Assembly: GCA_947460235.1 (NCBI GenBank)
Contig: CANHGK010000009.1
Location: 41,809 to 105,808 of the forward strand
DNA from: Paenibacillaceae bacterium
GTDB lineage: Bacteria > Bacillota > Bacilli > Paenibacillales > CANHGK01
Length of the DNA: 64,000 nt
Direction: 5' to 3'
Part shown: in pieces, positions 36,251 through 45,685 of the stretch
How the letters are laid out: the number at the start of each line of letters is the position of its first letter
Position numbering within the stretch: position 1 is the stretch's first letter
Position numbers and translations under genes: made by a program
Notes under the pieces: model-generated
Told to the model about the DNA's origin: nothing
Database searches by the model: none
The model's input: only the letters and a program-made list of their open reading frames with translations

Positions 36251-36631
36251 TTAGGAAACCGTGCTTGTAGCTAAGTCAGGACGTAACCGTGTTGCTTCAC
36301 GTAAATACACATGTGTAATATCTCGTTGTGGTTTGTCCGTATTGACGAGTACCATTAATCGTATACAAAGCGGTAAACTATTTGTAACATTAATTTCGAG
36401 CGCGCACATAATTGGAACGAAGTCCCAACCAGCCATTTGTCTTACTGCAAGTGCTGGAAAAGTTGCCGTCAAATCATGCGTTACGGTAATAAATACACTG
36501 CACACATCATCAGGTTGCACTTCATTTGAAGTAACGATTTGATCAATTAATTCTTTCGTTGCATCCAAAATAATCGTCTGATCATCATGTGTCACAGTTG
36601 TTGCACCGCGAATTCCACGTACTTTTTGCAT
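36251..36631 (-). CDS. aroH: Chorismate mutase AroH
   Basis: A monofunctional AroH-type chorismate mutase of 126 residues, with RGIRGATTV at the N-terminus and the conserved IRLMVLVNTD near the C-terminus. It starts one base into the aroB stop (TAATG). It directs chorismate toward Phe and Tyr. Confidence 0.94.
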   Translation of the reverse strand: MQKVRGIRGATTVTHDDQTIILDATKELIDQIVTSNEVQPDDVCSVFITVTHDLTATFPALAVRQMAGWDFVPIMCALEINVTNSLPLCIRLMVLVNTDKPQRDITHVYLREATRLRPDLATSTVS

Positions 36632-37728
36632 TAGACAACCTCCTCTACCAAAGAATCAACGACACGGCGAATTTCTTCTACTGGAACGTTTTTGACAATT
36701 TCAACTTCACCGATCGATAACGGTAAAATATATGTTAGCGTACCATTTTGATTTTTTTTATCATGCATCATTGCTGACATAATTGCATCAATATCAAATG
36801 AAGCAGGAATCCGAACTGGCAATCCAAAATTGCGCATCATTCGTTCTGTTTCCGTTGCAATTAGTGGATCCTTACCACGATTCACTGCAACCATAGCTGC
36901 TGCTACCATGCCCACTGCAATGGCTTCACCATGAAGCCAAGCATCATATTTTTGAACTGCTTCAATTGCATGACCAAGAGTATGACCTAAGTTCAAAATT
37001 GCACGCAAATGAGATTCCCGTTCATCTTGGGATACGATCATCGCTTTCACTCGGCAACCCTCTTGTAACGCATAAGCCAGTGCATTTGGTTCCAAGTCCA
37101 ATAACTTTTGATGATTTTCATCGACCCAATATGCAAAATCGCGATTCCAAATCAATCCATGTTTCAGCACCTCTGACAAACCCGCCCGAACTTCACGTAA
37201 CGGCAATGATTGGAGTGTATCCAAATCATAAATAACTGCAAGAGGTTGATGAAATGCACCAATAATGTTTTTGGCTAATCGATGATTAACGGCAACTTTT
37301 CCACCTACACTACTGTCATGCGCCAAAATCGTCGTCGGTATTTGCACGAAATGAATCCCGCGCATATATGTAGCAGCGAGTGTCCCTGCCAAGTCCCCGA
37401 CCACTCCGCCACCTAGTGCAAGTATCGCTGATTTACGGTCAAGTCCCGCAATTAAAGCCGCTTCAACAAGCAAGTCTAATTGTTCAAGCGACTTTGATTT
37501 TTCGCCATTAGGTACGATCGCAGTTGCAACATGATATCCCGCTTCAGTTAATGATTCTTTAAGTGAATTCAAATATAATGGTGCAACTTGAGTGTCACTT
37601 ACGATTAACAATGAAATTGGTGGTTTCAACCCTCGAGTTTGAAGTAAACTAGAAACGTTTTTTAGCAAACCAGAAGCAATCCAAATTGGATATGAACGTT
37701 CGCCTAATTCGACATGCAAAGTATTCAT
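36631..37728 (-). CDS. aroB: 3-dehydroquinate synthase
   Basis: NAD-dependent cyclisation step of the shikimate pathway. It has NGEKSKSLEQ, the NAD-binding LGGGVVGDLAG and metal ligands in NLGHTLGHAIE and HGEAIAVGM. 365 residues; overlaps aroC and aroH by one base each. Confidence 0.95.
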   Translation of the reverse strand: MNTLHVELGERSYPIWIASGLLKNVSSLLQTRGLKPPISLLIVSDTQVAPLYLNSLKESLTEAGYHVATAIVPNGEKSKSLEQLDLLVEAALIAGLDRKSAILALGGGVVGDLAGTLAATYMRGIHFVQIPTTILAHDSSVGGKVAVNHRLAKNIIGAFHQPLAVIYDLDTLQSLPLREVRAGLSEVLKHGLIWNRDFAYWVDENHQKLLDLEPNALAYALQEGCRVKAMIVSQDERESHLRAILNLGHTLGHAIEAVQKYDAWLHGEAIAVGMVAAAMVAVNRGKDPLIATETERMMRNFGLPVRIPASFDIDAIMSAMMHDKKNQNGTLTYILPLSIGEVEIVKNVPVEEIRRVVDSLVEEVV

Positions 37729-38888
37729 TAGAAACGAGCCACCTGTTCTTTATAACGATTCAGGTTTTCTAAAATTTCTTCCAAGGAATCTCCGCCGAAT
37801 TTTTCCATCAATGCATTTGCGATTTCCCAAGCAACTACATTTTCCATAACAACGCTTGCCGCAGGCACAGCACAACTATCTGAACGTTCAATTTGCGCTA
37901 CGAATGGTTCTTTTGTGTCAATATCAACACTTTGCAATGGCTTGTACAAGGTTGGGATTGGCTTCATTACTCCGCGAACAATGATTGGCTCGCCTGTTGT
38001 CATACCACCCTCAAAACCACCGGAGCGATTGGAATTGCGATAAAATCCTTGTTCTTGACTATAAGCAATTTCATCGTGGACTTGAGAACCACGTAAGTGA
38101 CCCGCATCAAATCCAATTCCAAATTCTACTCCTTTAAATGCTTGAATAGAAAGAACGGACATCGCAATTCGTGCATCTATTTTACGATCCCATTGAACGA
38201 AACTACCCAAACCTACAGGTACGCCTTCGATCCGAACTTCAACAATTCCACCAATGGAATCTCCTTCGTTTTTAATGAAATCAATATGATCCATCATTTT
38301 TTGTTCAGCTTCTGGGTCTAAACAACGAACTGGTGAAGCCTCGGTGCGCTCGATTTGTTCATCAATTGACAAATCGATGCGTTTTGCTTCAACATCTCCG
38401 ATACGTAATACTTGACCCGCAACTTTAATCCCACACGCAAGTAATAATTCACGAGCAATTGCACCGCAAGCAACTCGAGCAGCAGTCTCACGAGCGCTAG
38501 AACGTTCCAAAATGTTACGCAAATCACGTTGATTATATTTTAATGCACCATTCAAATCCGCATGACCAGGACGAGGACGATGAACACGACGTTTTGCTTC
38601 ACCATCTTCAACAGGTTCCACGCTCATTACAGACGTCCAGTGCGTCCAATCGTTGTTAATTACTTCAAGCGCGATCGGAGCCCCGGTTGTTTTTCCGTGA
38701 CGCACACCGCCAACGATATTAGCAGCGTCTTTCTCGATTTGCATACGACGACCACGGCCATATCCTTTCTGACGACGTTCCAATTGATGATTGACCCGAT
38801 CGGTAGAAATCGTCACGTTACTAGGCATGCCCTCAATAATTGCTGTCAATTGTGGGCCGTGCGATTCCCCTGCTGTTAAGTACCTCAT
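37728..38888 (-). CDS. aroC: Chorismate synthase
   Basis: FMN-dependent final step to chorismate, needed here for Trp, Tyr, Phe and also the futalosine menaquinone route. [14 protein letters not shown] is the signature start; [11 protein letters not shown] and [11 protein letters not shown] follow. The ORF track adds five codons that overlap GAGGAGG, so the ATG at 38888 is used. 386 residues. Confidence 0.96.
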   Translation of the reverse strand: MRYLTAGESHGPQLTAIIEGMPSNVTISTDRVNHQLERRQKGYGRGRRMQIEKDAANIVGGVRHGKTTGAPIALEVINNDWTHWTSVMSVEPVEDGEAKRRVHRPRPGHADLNGALKYNQRDLRNILERSSARETAARVACGAIARELLLACGIKVAGQVLRIGDVEAKRIDLSIDEQIERTEASPVRCLDPEAEQKMMDHIDFIKNEGDSIGGIVEVRIEGVPVGLGSFVQWDRKIDARIAMSVLSIQAFKGVEFGIGFDAGHLRGSQVHDEIAYSQEQGFYRNSNRSGGFEGGMTTGEPIIVRGVMKPIPTLYKPLQSVDIDTKEPFVAQIERSDSCAVPAASVVMENVVAWEIANALMEKFGGDSLEEILENLNRYKEQVARF

Positions 38889-38918
38889 GATTTTCCTCCT
38901 CAAAATAAACGCATTACA

Positions 38919-39701
38919 TTATTTTCGTAGTTTGCGATAAAAGAACGTATCCGCTGGTTCCATGTTATATTGACTCGGATTAAAAATTTGCTCCGTGCTG
39001 CCAATAAACAAAATACCACCAGGTCGAAGCGCTTTTGCGAATTTATGATATAAATTATGTTTTGCTTCTTCGGTAAAATAGATGATGACATTACGGCAAA
39101 TAATTAAATCATAATTAGAATCAAACGTATCCACCAACAAATTTTGCTTTTGGAAGCGGACAACTTGCTTTAATTGATCATTGACATGGAACATCAATTC
39201 TTTTTTTGTAAAATATTTTTGAACGTATTTTGACGGAACTTCGCGGAGTGATGTTTCCACATAAATTGCACGTTTTGCCTTCTCAATCGCACCATCATCG
39301 ATATCCGTTGCAAGCACAGTAGATGTCGTTAACAAATTCAATTCGTTTAAAACCATCGATAGTGTATATGGCTCCTCACCGGTAGAACACGCTGCACTCC
39401 ATGTTTTTAGACGACGATTTTCCTGTAATAATTCAGGAATAAAGCGTTGCATTAAAACTTCCCAACGATTCGCATTTCTCCAAAATTCTGATACATTGAT
39501 CGTCATTCGATCTAAAAACTCGTAAAACATTTCTTTATCTCGAATCATCGTATCAAAGTAAGAAACAAATGTATCAAATCCACGTTTTTGACGAAGTGTC
39601 GACAATCTTCGTTTCATTTGATTTTCTTTATATAGGTTTAAATCAATTGCTGTCATATCTTTGAATTTCTTAATAAATAGTTCCCAGTCTTTATCTTCCA
39701 A
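38919..39701 (-). CDS. cheR: Chemotaxis protein methyltransferase CheR
   Basis: SAM-dependent glutamate methylation of chemoreceptors. An N-terminal helical domain (~1-70) precedes the methyltransferase fold with WSAACSTGEEPYTLSMVL, and the late RNVIIYF motif. The TTG start has AAGGAG somewhat far upstream. It is the only chemotaxis gene in the window, but its position between aroC and ndk is the B. subtilis one. Confidence 0.93.
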   Translation of the reverse strand: MEDKDWELFIKKFKDMTAIDLNLYKENQMKRRLSTLRQKRGFDTFVSYFDTMIRDKEMFYEFLDRMTINVSEFWRNANRWEVLMQRFIPELLQENRRLKTWSAACSTGEEPYTLSMVLNELNLLTTSTVLATDIDDGAIEKAKRAIYVETSLREVPSKYVQKYFTKKELMFHVNDQLKQVVRFQKQNLLVDTFDSNYDLIICRNVIIYFTEEAKHNLYHKFAKALRPGGILFIGSTEQIFNPSQYNMEPADTFFYRKLRK

Positions 39702-39779
39702 AACAATTCACGCTCCTTGGGTGATGGACACTTTTGTACAATATGCTACAATTCCATACACCAAACGAAAAATCCTGCC

Positions 39780-40223
39780 CTAGACCCAGCGAGTAATCTC
39801 ACGGGAATAGGATATCAATTCTTGCGGTGCAAACAAATTTTGGATTTCATGATTAGCATTTTGGATCGAGTCCGATCCGTGAATCAAATTCAAATTCGTA
39901 TGATGACTGAAATCTCCACGAATTGTGCCTGGAATCATGTCCATGGCATCCGTTTTACCGATCATTTTTCGGGAAAGAGCAATTACTTGATCACCTTCCC
40001 AAACCGTTGCCAGTAGCGGTGATGACGTAATAAATAAAAATAATTTTTCGAAATAGGGTTGACCAATATGTTCATGATAATGATTTTTTGCCTGTACTTC
40101 AGACATAAGCATCAATTTGCATCCAACCAATTGAAACCCTTTTTGCTCGAACCGCTTAATGATTTCGCCGGCAAGACCTCGTTGTATGCCATCTGGCTTT
40201 ACTAAAATGAGCGTACGTTCCAT
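39780..40223 (-). CDS. ndk: Nucleoside diphosphate kinase
   Basis: Balances NTP pools through a phospho-His intermediate. The active His is in LIHGSDS, with LVKPDGIQRG and PGTIRGDF also present. Residues just before the active site (GKTDAMDMI, SHHTNLN) are divergent from most homologues. 147 residues. Lies between hepT and cheR as in B. subtilis. Confidence 0.93.
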   Translation of the reverse strand: MERTLILVKPDGIQRGLAGEIIKRFEQKGFQLVGCKLMLMSEVQAKNHYHEHIGQPYFEKLFLFITSSPLLATVWEGDQVIALSRKMIGKTDAMDMIPGTIRGDFSHHTNLNLIHGSDSIQNANHEIQNLFAPQELISYSREITRWV

Positions 40224-40261
40224 GGGGACTCCTCCTTGCTATCATAAGAATATGTAATGTC

Positions 40262-41236
40262 CTAATTTGAGCGATTAATCACAAAATTAGCCAAATGAAT
40301 TAAATCGTCTCGTTCTTTTTGTGCTGGCAACTGCGCGATTCTGCTCAATGCCCTGGCAATCACTCGTTCTGCAATTTCACGTGACGTTTCAATCGTGCCT
40401 GATGTTTTAATGATTTCAATGACCTGCTTAATTGCCGATGGACTTTGGGTTTCTTTAATTACTGCAATGCCAGAAATCAACGATTCACGTAAATTTGGCA
40501 TGCGTAATGCAAGCAAAACCGGCAACGTTAAATTTCCTTGCTTCAAATCATTTCCCGGAGGTTTTCCAATTTGCTTCTCCGTCCCTGTTAAATCAAGTAA
40601 GTCATCCATGATTTGAAATGCCATACCAATGTCATAACCAATCTGATATAACAACGAAGAAACGACTTCATCCGCACCAGCTGCCATCGAACCGAGTTGA
40701 CAACTTACCGCAATTAATAAGGCAGTTTTCCGTTTGATACGTCTCCAATATTCAATTAATGGCTGATTCAAATCAAAAAAACGACGCATTTGTGCAAACT
40801 CACCGCGGCACATGTGAACAATTGATAAACTTAATATTTGATGCAATTGCGGATTACGAATCGTGCATGCAATTCGAAGCGCATGTGCAAAAATAAAATC
40901 ACCGGTATACATCGCGGTACGTGCATCCCACTTTGCCATCACCGTTAATTGCCCACGACGGGTTCTTGCTTCATCAATGACATCATCATGTACCAAAGTA
41001 GCCATATGAATCAACTCCAGAGGTACTGCAATGTTTAGTACATCAGATGATTGACGATTCCCAAATCTAGCTCCTAACAAAGCTAGCATTGGCCGAAGTC
41101 GTTTCCCACCGGCTTTTAACAAATGCGTTGCGGACTCTTTCAACGTCGTCTTTTCTTGTCCGAACACATCAAGTAACGCTTGCTCAACAGCTTTCATGTC
41201 CGATTGATAGCGCATAAATAATGAAATGACATTCAT
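40262..41236 (-). CDS. hepT: Heptaprenyl diphosphate synthase component II (HepT)
   Basis: Trans-prenyltransferase making the menaquinone tail with HepS. Both aspartate-rich motifs are visible: LVHDDVIDEARTRRG and FQIMDDLLDL. 324 residues. It overlaps the mqnA stop, and hepS lies five genes upstream. Confidence 0.93.
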   Translation of the reverse strand: MNVISLFMRYQSDMKAVEQALLDVFGQEKTTLKESATHLLKAGGKRLRPMLALLGARFGNRQSSDVLNIAVPLELIHMATLVHDDVIDEARTRRGQLTVMAKWDARTAMYTGDFIFAHALRIACTIRNPQLHQILSLSIVHMCRGEFAQMRRFFDLNQPLIEYWRRIKRKTALLIAVSCQLGSMAAGADEVVSSLLYQIGYDIGMAFQIMDDLLDLTGTEKQIGKPPGNDLKQGNLTLPVLLALRMPNLRESLISGIAVIKETQSPSAIKQVIEIIKTSGTIETSREIAERVIARALSRIAQLPAQKERDDLIHLANFVINRSN

Positions 41237-42108
41237 CGTTCCACCTGCAAACTGACGAACTCAGCGTCCGATCCGATGTGCGGAATATCCAGTAATGCCC
41301 CGGATTCATAGCACCGCTTCAAATACCATCGTAAATCTTCTCGTTGTTTTTCATCAAAATTATAGTCTAAACCTGCGAAGTAATCACGCCAAAATTGCTC
41401 ATCCCCACCAAGTTGTTGCTGAGAAATTTGAATAATTTTAGTTAAATCGTGAAAAGCAGCATGACAGTTTTCTTTCAATGCCTTTTGCAATATCGAAACG
41501 ACTTGCGGTTCACGTTCACTGAACCTTTTATTCACTGCCCATACCGCATATGTCATCGAACGATCTTCGAGTTTTTTCCACCACTGTCCAAGATCTGTAA
41601 TCATCATATTTAGACGAGGTTTGATTAATAATTCCAAAGCATCATCTCCAATAAGTAGTGCCGCATCATTCAAAGCGAGCATTTGATCTACATTAGGACT
41701 ACATGTCACATATTCAATGGTCACATTTGGCAACGATGAAATTAGAATTTTTAACAATTGAACCGATGTTTCAGAGGATGATGTTAACGCAATTCGCACA
41801 TGTTTCCATGTACTCAATGGTTGGTGATGCAGCAATAAAATCGATCGTACTTCACCTGGCGAAGATACCGATAGTCCCGGCAACAACTCGTAATTCATCC
41901 AATTCCTTGCATATGCCAATGATGATATTGGCGCTACATCAAGTTCATCATTTTCAAGCAATTTATTCAATTGTGTAGGTACACCTTGAACCATTTGAAC
42001 ATCGAATGCATTTTGATGTCGAAGACGCTCATCTAATCCATGAAAAAAGGGCAATACATTCACGTAATCAATTTGACCGATCCTCACTACCGTTTTTCGA
42101 CTTGTCAT
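41233..42108 (-). CDS. mqnA: Menaquinone biosynthesis protein MqnA family (chorismate dehydratase)
   Basis: MqnA dehydrates chorismate to start the futalosine route to menaquinone. The N-terminus VRIGQIDYVNVLPFF matches the periplasmic-binding-like MqnA/MqnD fold, and SSLAYARN and LLIGDDALEL follow. MqnD is a related fold; the start motif favours MqnA. The ATG has GGGGGG upstream inside ubiX and overlaps it by 41 bases. Confidence 0.85.
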   Translation of the reverse strand: MTSRKTVVRIGQIDYVNVLPFFHGLDERLRHQNAFDVQMVQGVPTQLNKLLENDELDVAPISSLAYARNWMNYELLPGLSVSSPGEVRSILLLHHQPLSTWKHVRIALTSSSETSVQLLKILISSLPNVTIEYVTCSPNVDQMLALNDAALLIGDDALELLIKPRLNMMITDLGQWWKKLEDRSMTYAVWAVNKRFSEREPQVVSILQKALKENCHAAFHDLTKIIQISQQQLGGDEQFWRDYFAGLDYNFDEKQREDLRWYLKRCYESGALLDIPHIGSDAEFVSLQVER

Positions 42109-42715
42109 TTTCGTCCGCCCCCCACCGAGTAAATAAGGCGTGTTCGATACCCATTCGATCTAACAATTTGCCCGTTAAAAAATCTACGATGTCCATAACT
42201 GACTTCGGTTGATGATAAAATGCTGGCATAGCTGGTACAATGGAAACACCGATTCTCGATAACTTTAACATATTTTCAATATGAATCGCATGCAGGGGTG
42301 ATTCTCGAGGCACCAAAATTAACGGCCTACCCTCTTTAAGCATGACATCTGCAGTTCGTTCAAGCAAATTGCGAGATGAACCGGATGCAATATTCGACAA
42401 TGTTCCCATGGAACAAGGAACAACGACCATTCCAGCTGTCAAAAATGAACCACTTGCAATGCTTGCTCCGATATCTTTTACCGGGTGTAGTATGACGTTT
42501 GCATTTTCATTCGAGCCAATGGCTTGTAAAAAATATGCATTCCGGTCATTGATAGGCCAATTTAATTCTTCATTAATAACTCGCCAACCAGCATCAGTGA
42601 TGATTACGTGAATCGGTATCTCTGCTTTTCGCAATTCTTGGCATAATCTAACTCCATAAATTGCACCACTCGCTCCAGTAATCGCAACAACCCACGGCTT
42701 TTTTTTTGCTGTCAA
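42068..42715 (-). CDS. ubiX: UbiX-family flavin prenyltransferase
   Basis: Makes prenylated FMN, the cofactor of UbiD-type decarboxylases. It has AITGASGAIYGVRL, VPCSMGTLSNIASG and RPLILVPRESPL. In this cluster it probably serves the UbiD-like decarboxylase of the futalosine pathway; a ubiD gene is not in the window. The TTG start overlaps the ubiA stop as TTGA. Confidence 0.92.
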   Translation of the reverse strand: MTAKKKPWVVAITGASGAIYGVRLCQELRKAEIPIHVIITDAGWRVINEELNWPINDRNAYFLQAIGSNENANVILHPVKDIGASIASGSFLTAGMVVVPCSMGTLSNIASGSSRNLLERTADVMLKEGRPLILVPRESPLHAIHIENMLKLSRIGVSIVPAMPAFYHQPKSVMDIVDFLTGKLLDRMGIEHALFTRWGADENDKSKNGSEDRSN

Positions 42716-43593
42716 AATGAACGAACCCCCAAATCAATCACGGTTCCAACAAATAAAATGATACTAATTAATCCATTCATCGTAAAAAAAGCAACTTGCA
42801 ATCGAGACATATCATTTGGTTTTAACAATGCATGCTCGTATATCAAAATCCCAATACAAATGATTGCTGAAATTAGATACCAAATATGTAAATGCATATT
42901 GACATATAACGCAATTAAACATACTGCTGTCACAAAATGAAAACCTTTGGCAATTCGAAGCGCTTGAACAACTCCGAAAACAGAAGGGATCGAGTATAAT
43001 CGTTCTGAACGATCAAACGCTTCATCCTGAGTTGCATATAAAATATCGAACCCACAAATCCATGTCGCAACAATGATAAATAAAATCCATGCTGGCAATG
43101 GCAACTCTCCGGTTACGGCTAACCAACCTCCAAGCGGAGCTAGCGCGATGGTAACGCCGAGAACAACGTGACACAGCCAAGTAAAGCGTTTTGTTAGTGA
43201 ATAGAATACAAGAAAAAACACAGCTACCGGTGATAGTGTTAAGGCAAGCGGGGCCAACTGTGAGGCCGAAACTAACATTAATAAAACCGAAAAGATACTG
43301 AACAACCAAACCGATTTTACGCTTAACAATCCGGCAGGAATTGCACGTTTGGCGGTACGCGGATTTTTCGCATCAATATGACGGTCCAAAATTCGATTAA
43401 ATCCGAACGCAGCACTACGCGCCCCTGTCATCGCAAGCAGCACCCACAAAACTTGAAGCCATGTCGGCCACCCATTACCCTCTCCAAACGTTGCAAGAAT
43501 TGTCCCAAGAAAAGCAAATGGCAATGCAAAAATCGTGTGTTCGAACTTGATCATTTCCATAAACACGCCGATTTTGTGGATAACATTACGCAT
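42712..43593 (-). CDS. ubiA: UbiA-family prenyltransferase (MqnP-like)
   Basis: Polytopic membrane enzyme attaching the polyprenyl tail. The first metal motif is NRILDRHIDAKNPRT; the second is GFDILYATQDEAFDR. About eight hydrophobic helices. Given mqnA and ubiX as neighbours, the substrate is likely 1,4-dihydroxy-6-naphthoate, the MqnP role, rather than DHNA or 4-hydroxybenzoate; this is inference. Confidence 0.92.
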   Translation of the reverse strand: MRNVIHKIGVFMEMIKFEHTIFALPFAFLGTILATFGEGNGWPTWLQVLWVLLAMTGARSAAFGFNRILDRHIDAKNPRTAKRAIPAGLLSVKSVWLFSIFSVLLMLVSASQLAPLALTLSPVAVFFLVFYSLTKRFTWLCHVVLGVTIALAPLGGWLAVTGELPLPAWILFIIVATWICGFDILYATQDEAFDRSERLYSIPSVFGVVQALRIAKGFHFVTAVCLIALYVNMHLHIWYLISAIICIGILIYEHALLKPNDMSRLQVAFFTMNGLISIILFVGTVIDLGVRSF

Positions 43594-44335
43594 TCGTATT
43601 CCCTCCGGATTCTTCCGTTTGAATATCTATAGGCTTTTGCCCCATATGTAATGCAGCAATCCCGAAATTAAGTGGAAAAACACGCACATTTTCGAGGCCT
43701 TCTTCTTCAAACCATTTCCCTAGTTCCTTGTAGTCCGGAAATGCGATCAACGACTCCGGTAACCAGCGATATTGCTCATAACTTTTAACTAACCATTTAC
43801 CCAAAAGAGGCAATACCTTTTGAAAATAAAAATAATACAATTTGCGGAACCACGTTGATGCAGGTTTACTTAATTCCAACGACACAACCCACCCGCCTGG
43901 TTTTACGACGCGTTTCATTTCACGAATCACTTGACGAATATCTGGAACGTTGCGAAGTGCAAATCCAATCGTTGCAAATTCGAACGAATGATCATCCGCC
44001 GGCAACTTCATTGCGTTTCCATTAACAAGCAATACTGTTTCTTTTAAGTTCAATTGATTAATTTTCACTTGACCAACATCGAGCATATTTTGGCTAAAAT
44101 CAAGTCCAACAACAGCACCATCTGTTGAAGCTTGTGCTAGACTAATTGTCCAATCGCATGTACCGCAGCAAACGTCAATCGCATGATCTCCTGGTTGCAC
44201 ATTCATTTGTTTCATTGCAAACTTACGCCATGCGACATGTCTGCGAAAACTGAGTACATCGTTCATCACATCGTAATGATTGGCGATGCTCTCAAATACG
44301 GAATGTACAAACTGCTCTTTTTGCTCACCTTGCAT
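43586..44335 (-). CDS. menG: Demethylmenaquinone methyltransferase (MenG/UbiE)
   Basis: SAM-dependent last step of menaquinone synthesis. It has YDVMNDVLSFRRHVAWRK, the SAM loop VCCGTCDW, and FALRNVPD. About 249 residues. GGGAG favours the ATG at 44335 over the one nine bases upstream. It overlaps ubiA and follows hepS. Confidence 0.94.
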   Translation of the reverse strand: MQGEQKEQFVHSVFESIANHYDVMNDVLSFRRHVAWRKFAMKQMNVQPGDHAIDVCCGTCDWTISLAQASTDGAVVGLDFSQNMLDVGQVKINQLNLKETVLLVNGNAMKLPADDHSFEFATIGFALRNVPDIRQVIREMKRVVKPGGWVVSLELSKPASTWFRKLYYFYFQKVLPLLGKWLVKSYEQYRWLPESLIAFPDYKELGKWFEEEGLENVRVFPLNFGIAALHMGQKPIDIQTEESGGNTNA

Positions 44336-44340
44336 CTCGT

Positions 44341-45117
44341 TCATCTCCCTAATGCTGCCGTCAATTGCGTCATCCGCTGAACCGGCTGTTCAACAAGTTG
44401 TAAAAAACGTTGTATATGTTGTGAATGTTGTTTAGCTTCATTATGATTCAATGTCTGATACCAAGCATACCAATTTTTCCATTGATCCAATACAAACGTA
44501 CTCGCTGATCCATCTAAAAACGTCACCTTTGTTGATGCCCATTGTTCTGGATACAGTAAACCTTGTTGTCTAAAAACGAATTCATCCATTAACCATTCTA
44601 ACTCTGCAAACCGATGTGATAACATGGCAAACTGTATTTTATCTTCGTCAGCCAAAAGTGCTTTGAATACATTCCATAGGACACATCGAAAACTAATTTG
44701 ATCATTCGCATAATCAGACCACTGAACTTTTACCCCATTACGAAGTTGCTCATAGCGGTGAATCTTTAATTGATTCACTTCAATAATCGAATCACATAAT
44801 TGGCTAATTGCCTCAATCTTACCGGCATTTGCAAGTAACAAATAAAAGCGACTGCTATAATAATCCCCACCGAGCACATCCGCCTGCATTTGTCTTAATG
44901 CACCAAGTGAATCTGGTTTCGGAGCGGACTCCAATCGATCGTGCATCGCCAGACCTGCTTGGATTAATTCAGTTGCAACTACATTGACCCCATCAAAACG
45001 AAATCCACCTAGCCACTTCAAGCGTAACTCGGGAATATCCGGCACATTAGTGAATTGCGAAATGGTCGGTTCCTGCATTTCCATTGCAATGATTTGATTG
45101 ATCTCCGTTTGATTCAT
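44341..45117 (-). CDS. hepS: Heptaprenyl diphosphate synthase component I (HepS)
   Basis: The non-catalytic partner of HepT, required for chain elongation. The signature region LGGDYYSSRFYLLLANAGKIEAI and the helical C-terminus fit the family. The start is ambiguous: the ORF track uses 45138, but AAGGA sits better for GTG/ATG at 45120-45117. First gene of the hepS-menG-ubiA-ubiX-mqnA-hepT operon. Confidence 0.88.
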   Translation of the reverse strand: MNQTEINQIIAMEMQEPTISQFTNVPDIPELRLKWLGGFRFDGVNVVATELIQAGLAMHDRLESAPKPDSLGALRQMQADVLGGDYYSSRFYLLLANAGKIEAISQLCDSIIEVNQLKIHRYEQLRNGVKVQWSDYANDQISFRCVLWNVFKALLADEDKIQFAMLSHRFAELEWLMDEFVFRQQGLLYPEQWASTKVTFLDGSASTFVLDQWKNWYAWYQTLNHNEAKQHSQHIQRFLQLVEQPVQRMTQLTAALGR

Positions 45118-45149
45118 CACTTCGTCACGTTCCTTCATTTAGTGCAATT

Positions 45150-45158
45150 ATTATATCA
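45150..45158 (-). promoter_or_regulatory. Extended -10 promoter of the hepS operon
   Basis: TGATATAAT on the minus strand is an extended -10 element directly between the hbs terminator and the hepS start. No good -35 is visible. Confidence 0.5.
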
Positions 45159-45169
45159 TAATCAATTTT

Positions 45170-45209
45170 GAAACAAAAACAACCGTCCGGATTTCCCCAG
45201 ACGGCTGTT
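45170..45209 (-). terminator. Terminator after hbs
   Basis: AACAGCCGTCTGG/CCGGACGGTTGTT stem of about 13 pairs, then TTTTTGTTT on the minus strand. Confidence 0.85.
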
Positions 45210-45229
45210 TCCAAAATATGTACAGATAA

Positions 45230-45502
45230 TTACTTAATCACGTCTTTCAACGCTTTCCCTGCTTTAAATGTAGGGAATTTGCTTGCAGGAATTTCGATCG
45301 CTTCCTTTGTTTGCGGGTTACGACCAGTGCGAGCTGCACGCTCTTTCACTTCGAAGTTACCAAAGCCCACTAATTGAACTTTGTCTCCGGTTTGCAATGC
45401 TTCAGTAATTGATTGAATAACTGCTTCAACAGCTTTGCCAGCGTCCTTCTTGGACAACTCAGACAATTCTGCAACCTTCGAGATAAGGTCTGTTTTGTTC
45501 AC
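45230..45502 (-). CDS. hbs: HU-family DNA-binding protein
   Basis: Nucleoid-associated histone-like protein, 90 residues, starting (GTG)[19 protein letters not shown], with the beta-arm [27 protein letters not shown]. The ORF track adds ten codons; GGGAGGTGA favours GTG at 45502. It has its own promoter and terminator. In B. subtilis mtrAB follow; here they are absent. Confidence 0.96.
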   Translation of the reverse strand: MNKTDLISKVAELSELSKKDAGKAVEAVIQSITEALQTGDKVQLVGFGNFEVKERAARTGRNPQTKEAIEIPASKFPTFKAGKALKDVIK

Positions 45503-45568
45503 GAGATTCACCTCCCGACGAATGATAGACAATAGTCATCTGAAAACTTTGTCTTTTGAACAAGTCCT

Positions 45569-45597
45569 ATCTTAATACAGGTTTTCCTTGTTATCAA
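45569..45597 (-). promoter_or_regulatory. Candidate SigA promoter of hbs
   Basis: TTGATA, a 17-base spacer, TAAGAT on the minus strand, about 65 bases before the hbs start. Confidence 0.5.
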
Positions 45598-45620
45598 GCA
45601 TTATTTCTAGTAATTTCACA

Positions 45621-45678
45621 AAAAAAACCAATCACAAACCACCTAATCTCTCAGGAGTTAGTTATGGTTGTGATTGGT
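45621..45678 (-). terminator. Terminator after spoIVA
   Basis: A long hairpin (ACCAATCACAA...TTGTGATTGGT outside, CCTAAT-type pairs inside) followed by seven T residues on the minus strand, just after the spoIVA stop. Confidence 0.9.
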
Positions 45679-45685
45679 GGAAAAT

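Noticed and set aside
39780-40223. Ndk residue before the active site (usual Arg/Lys) is Leu
   Set aside because: The same position is not basic in E. coli Ndk, so the change is tolerated in the family.
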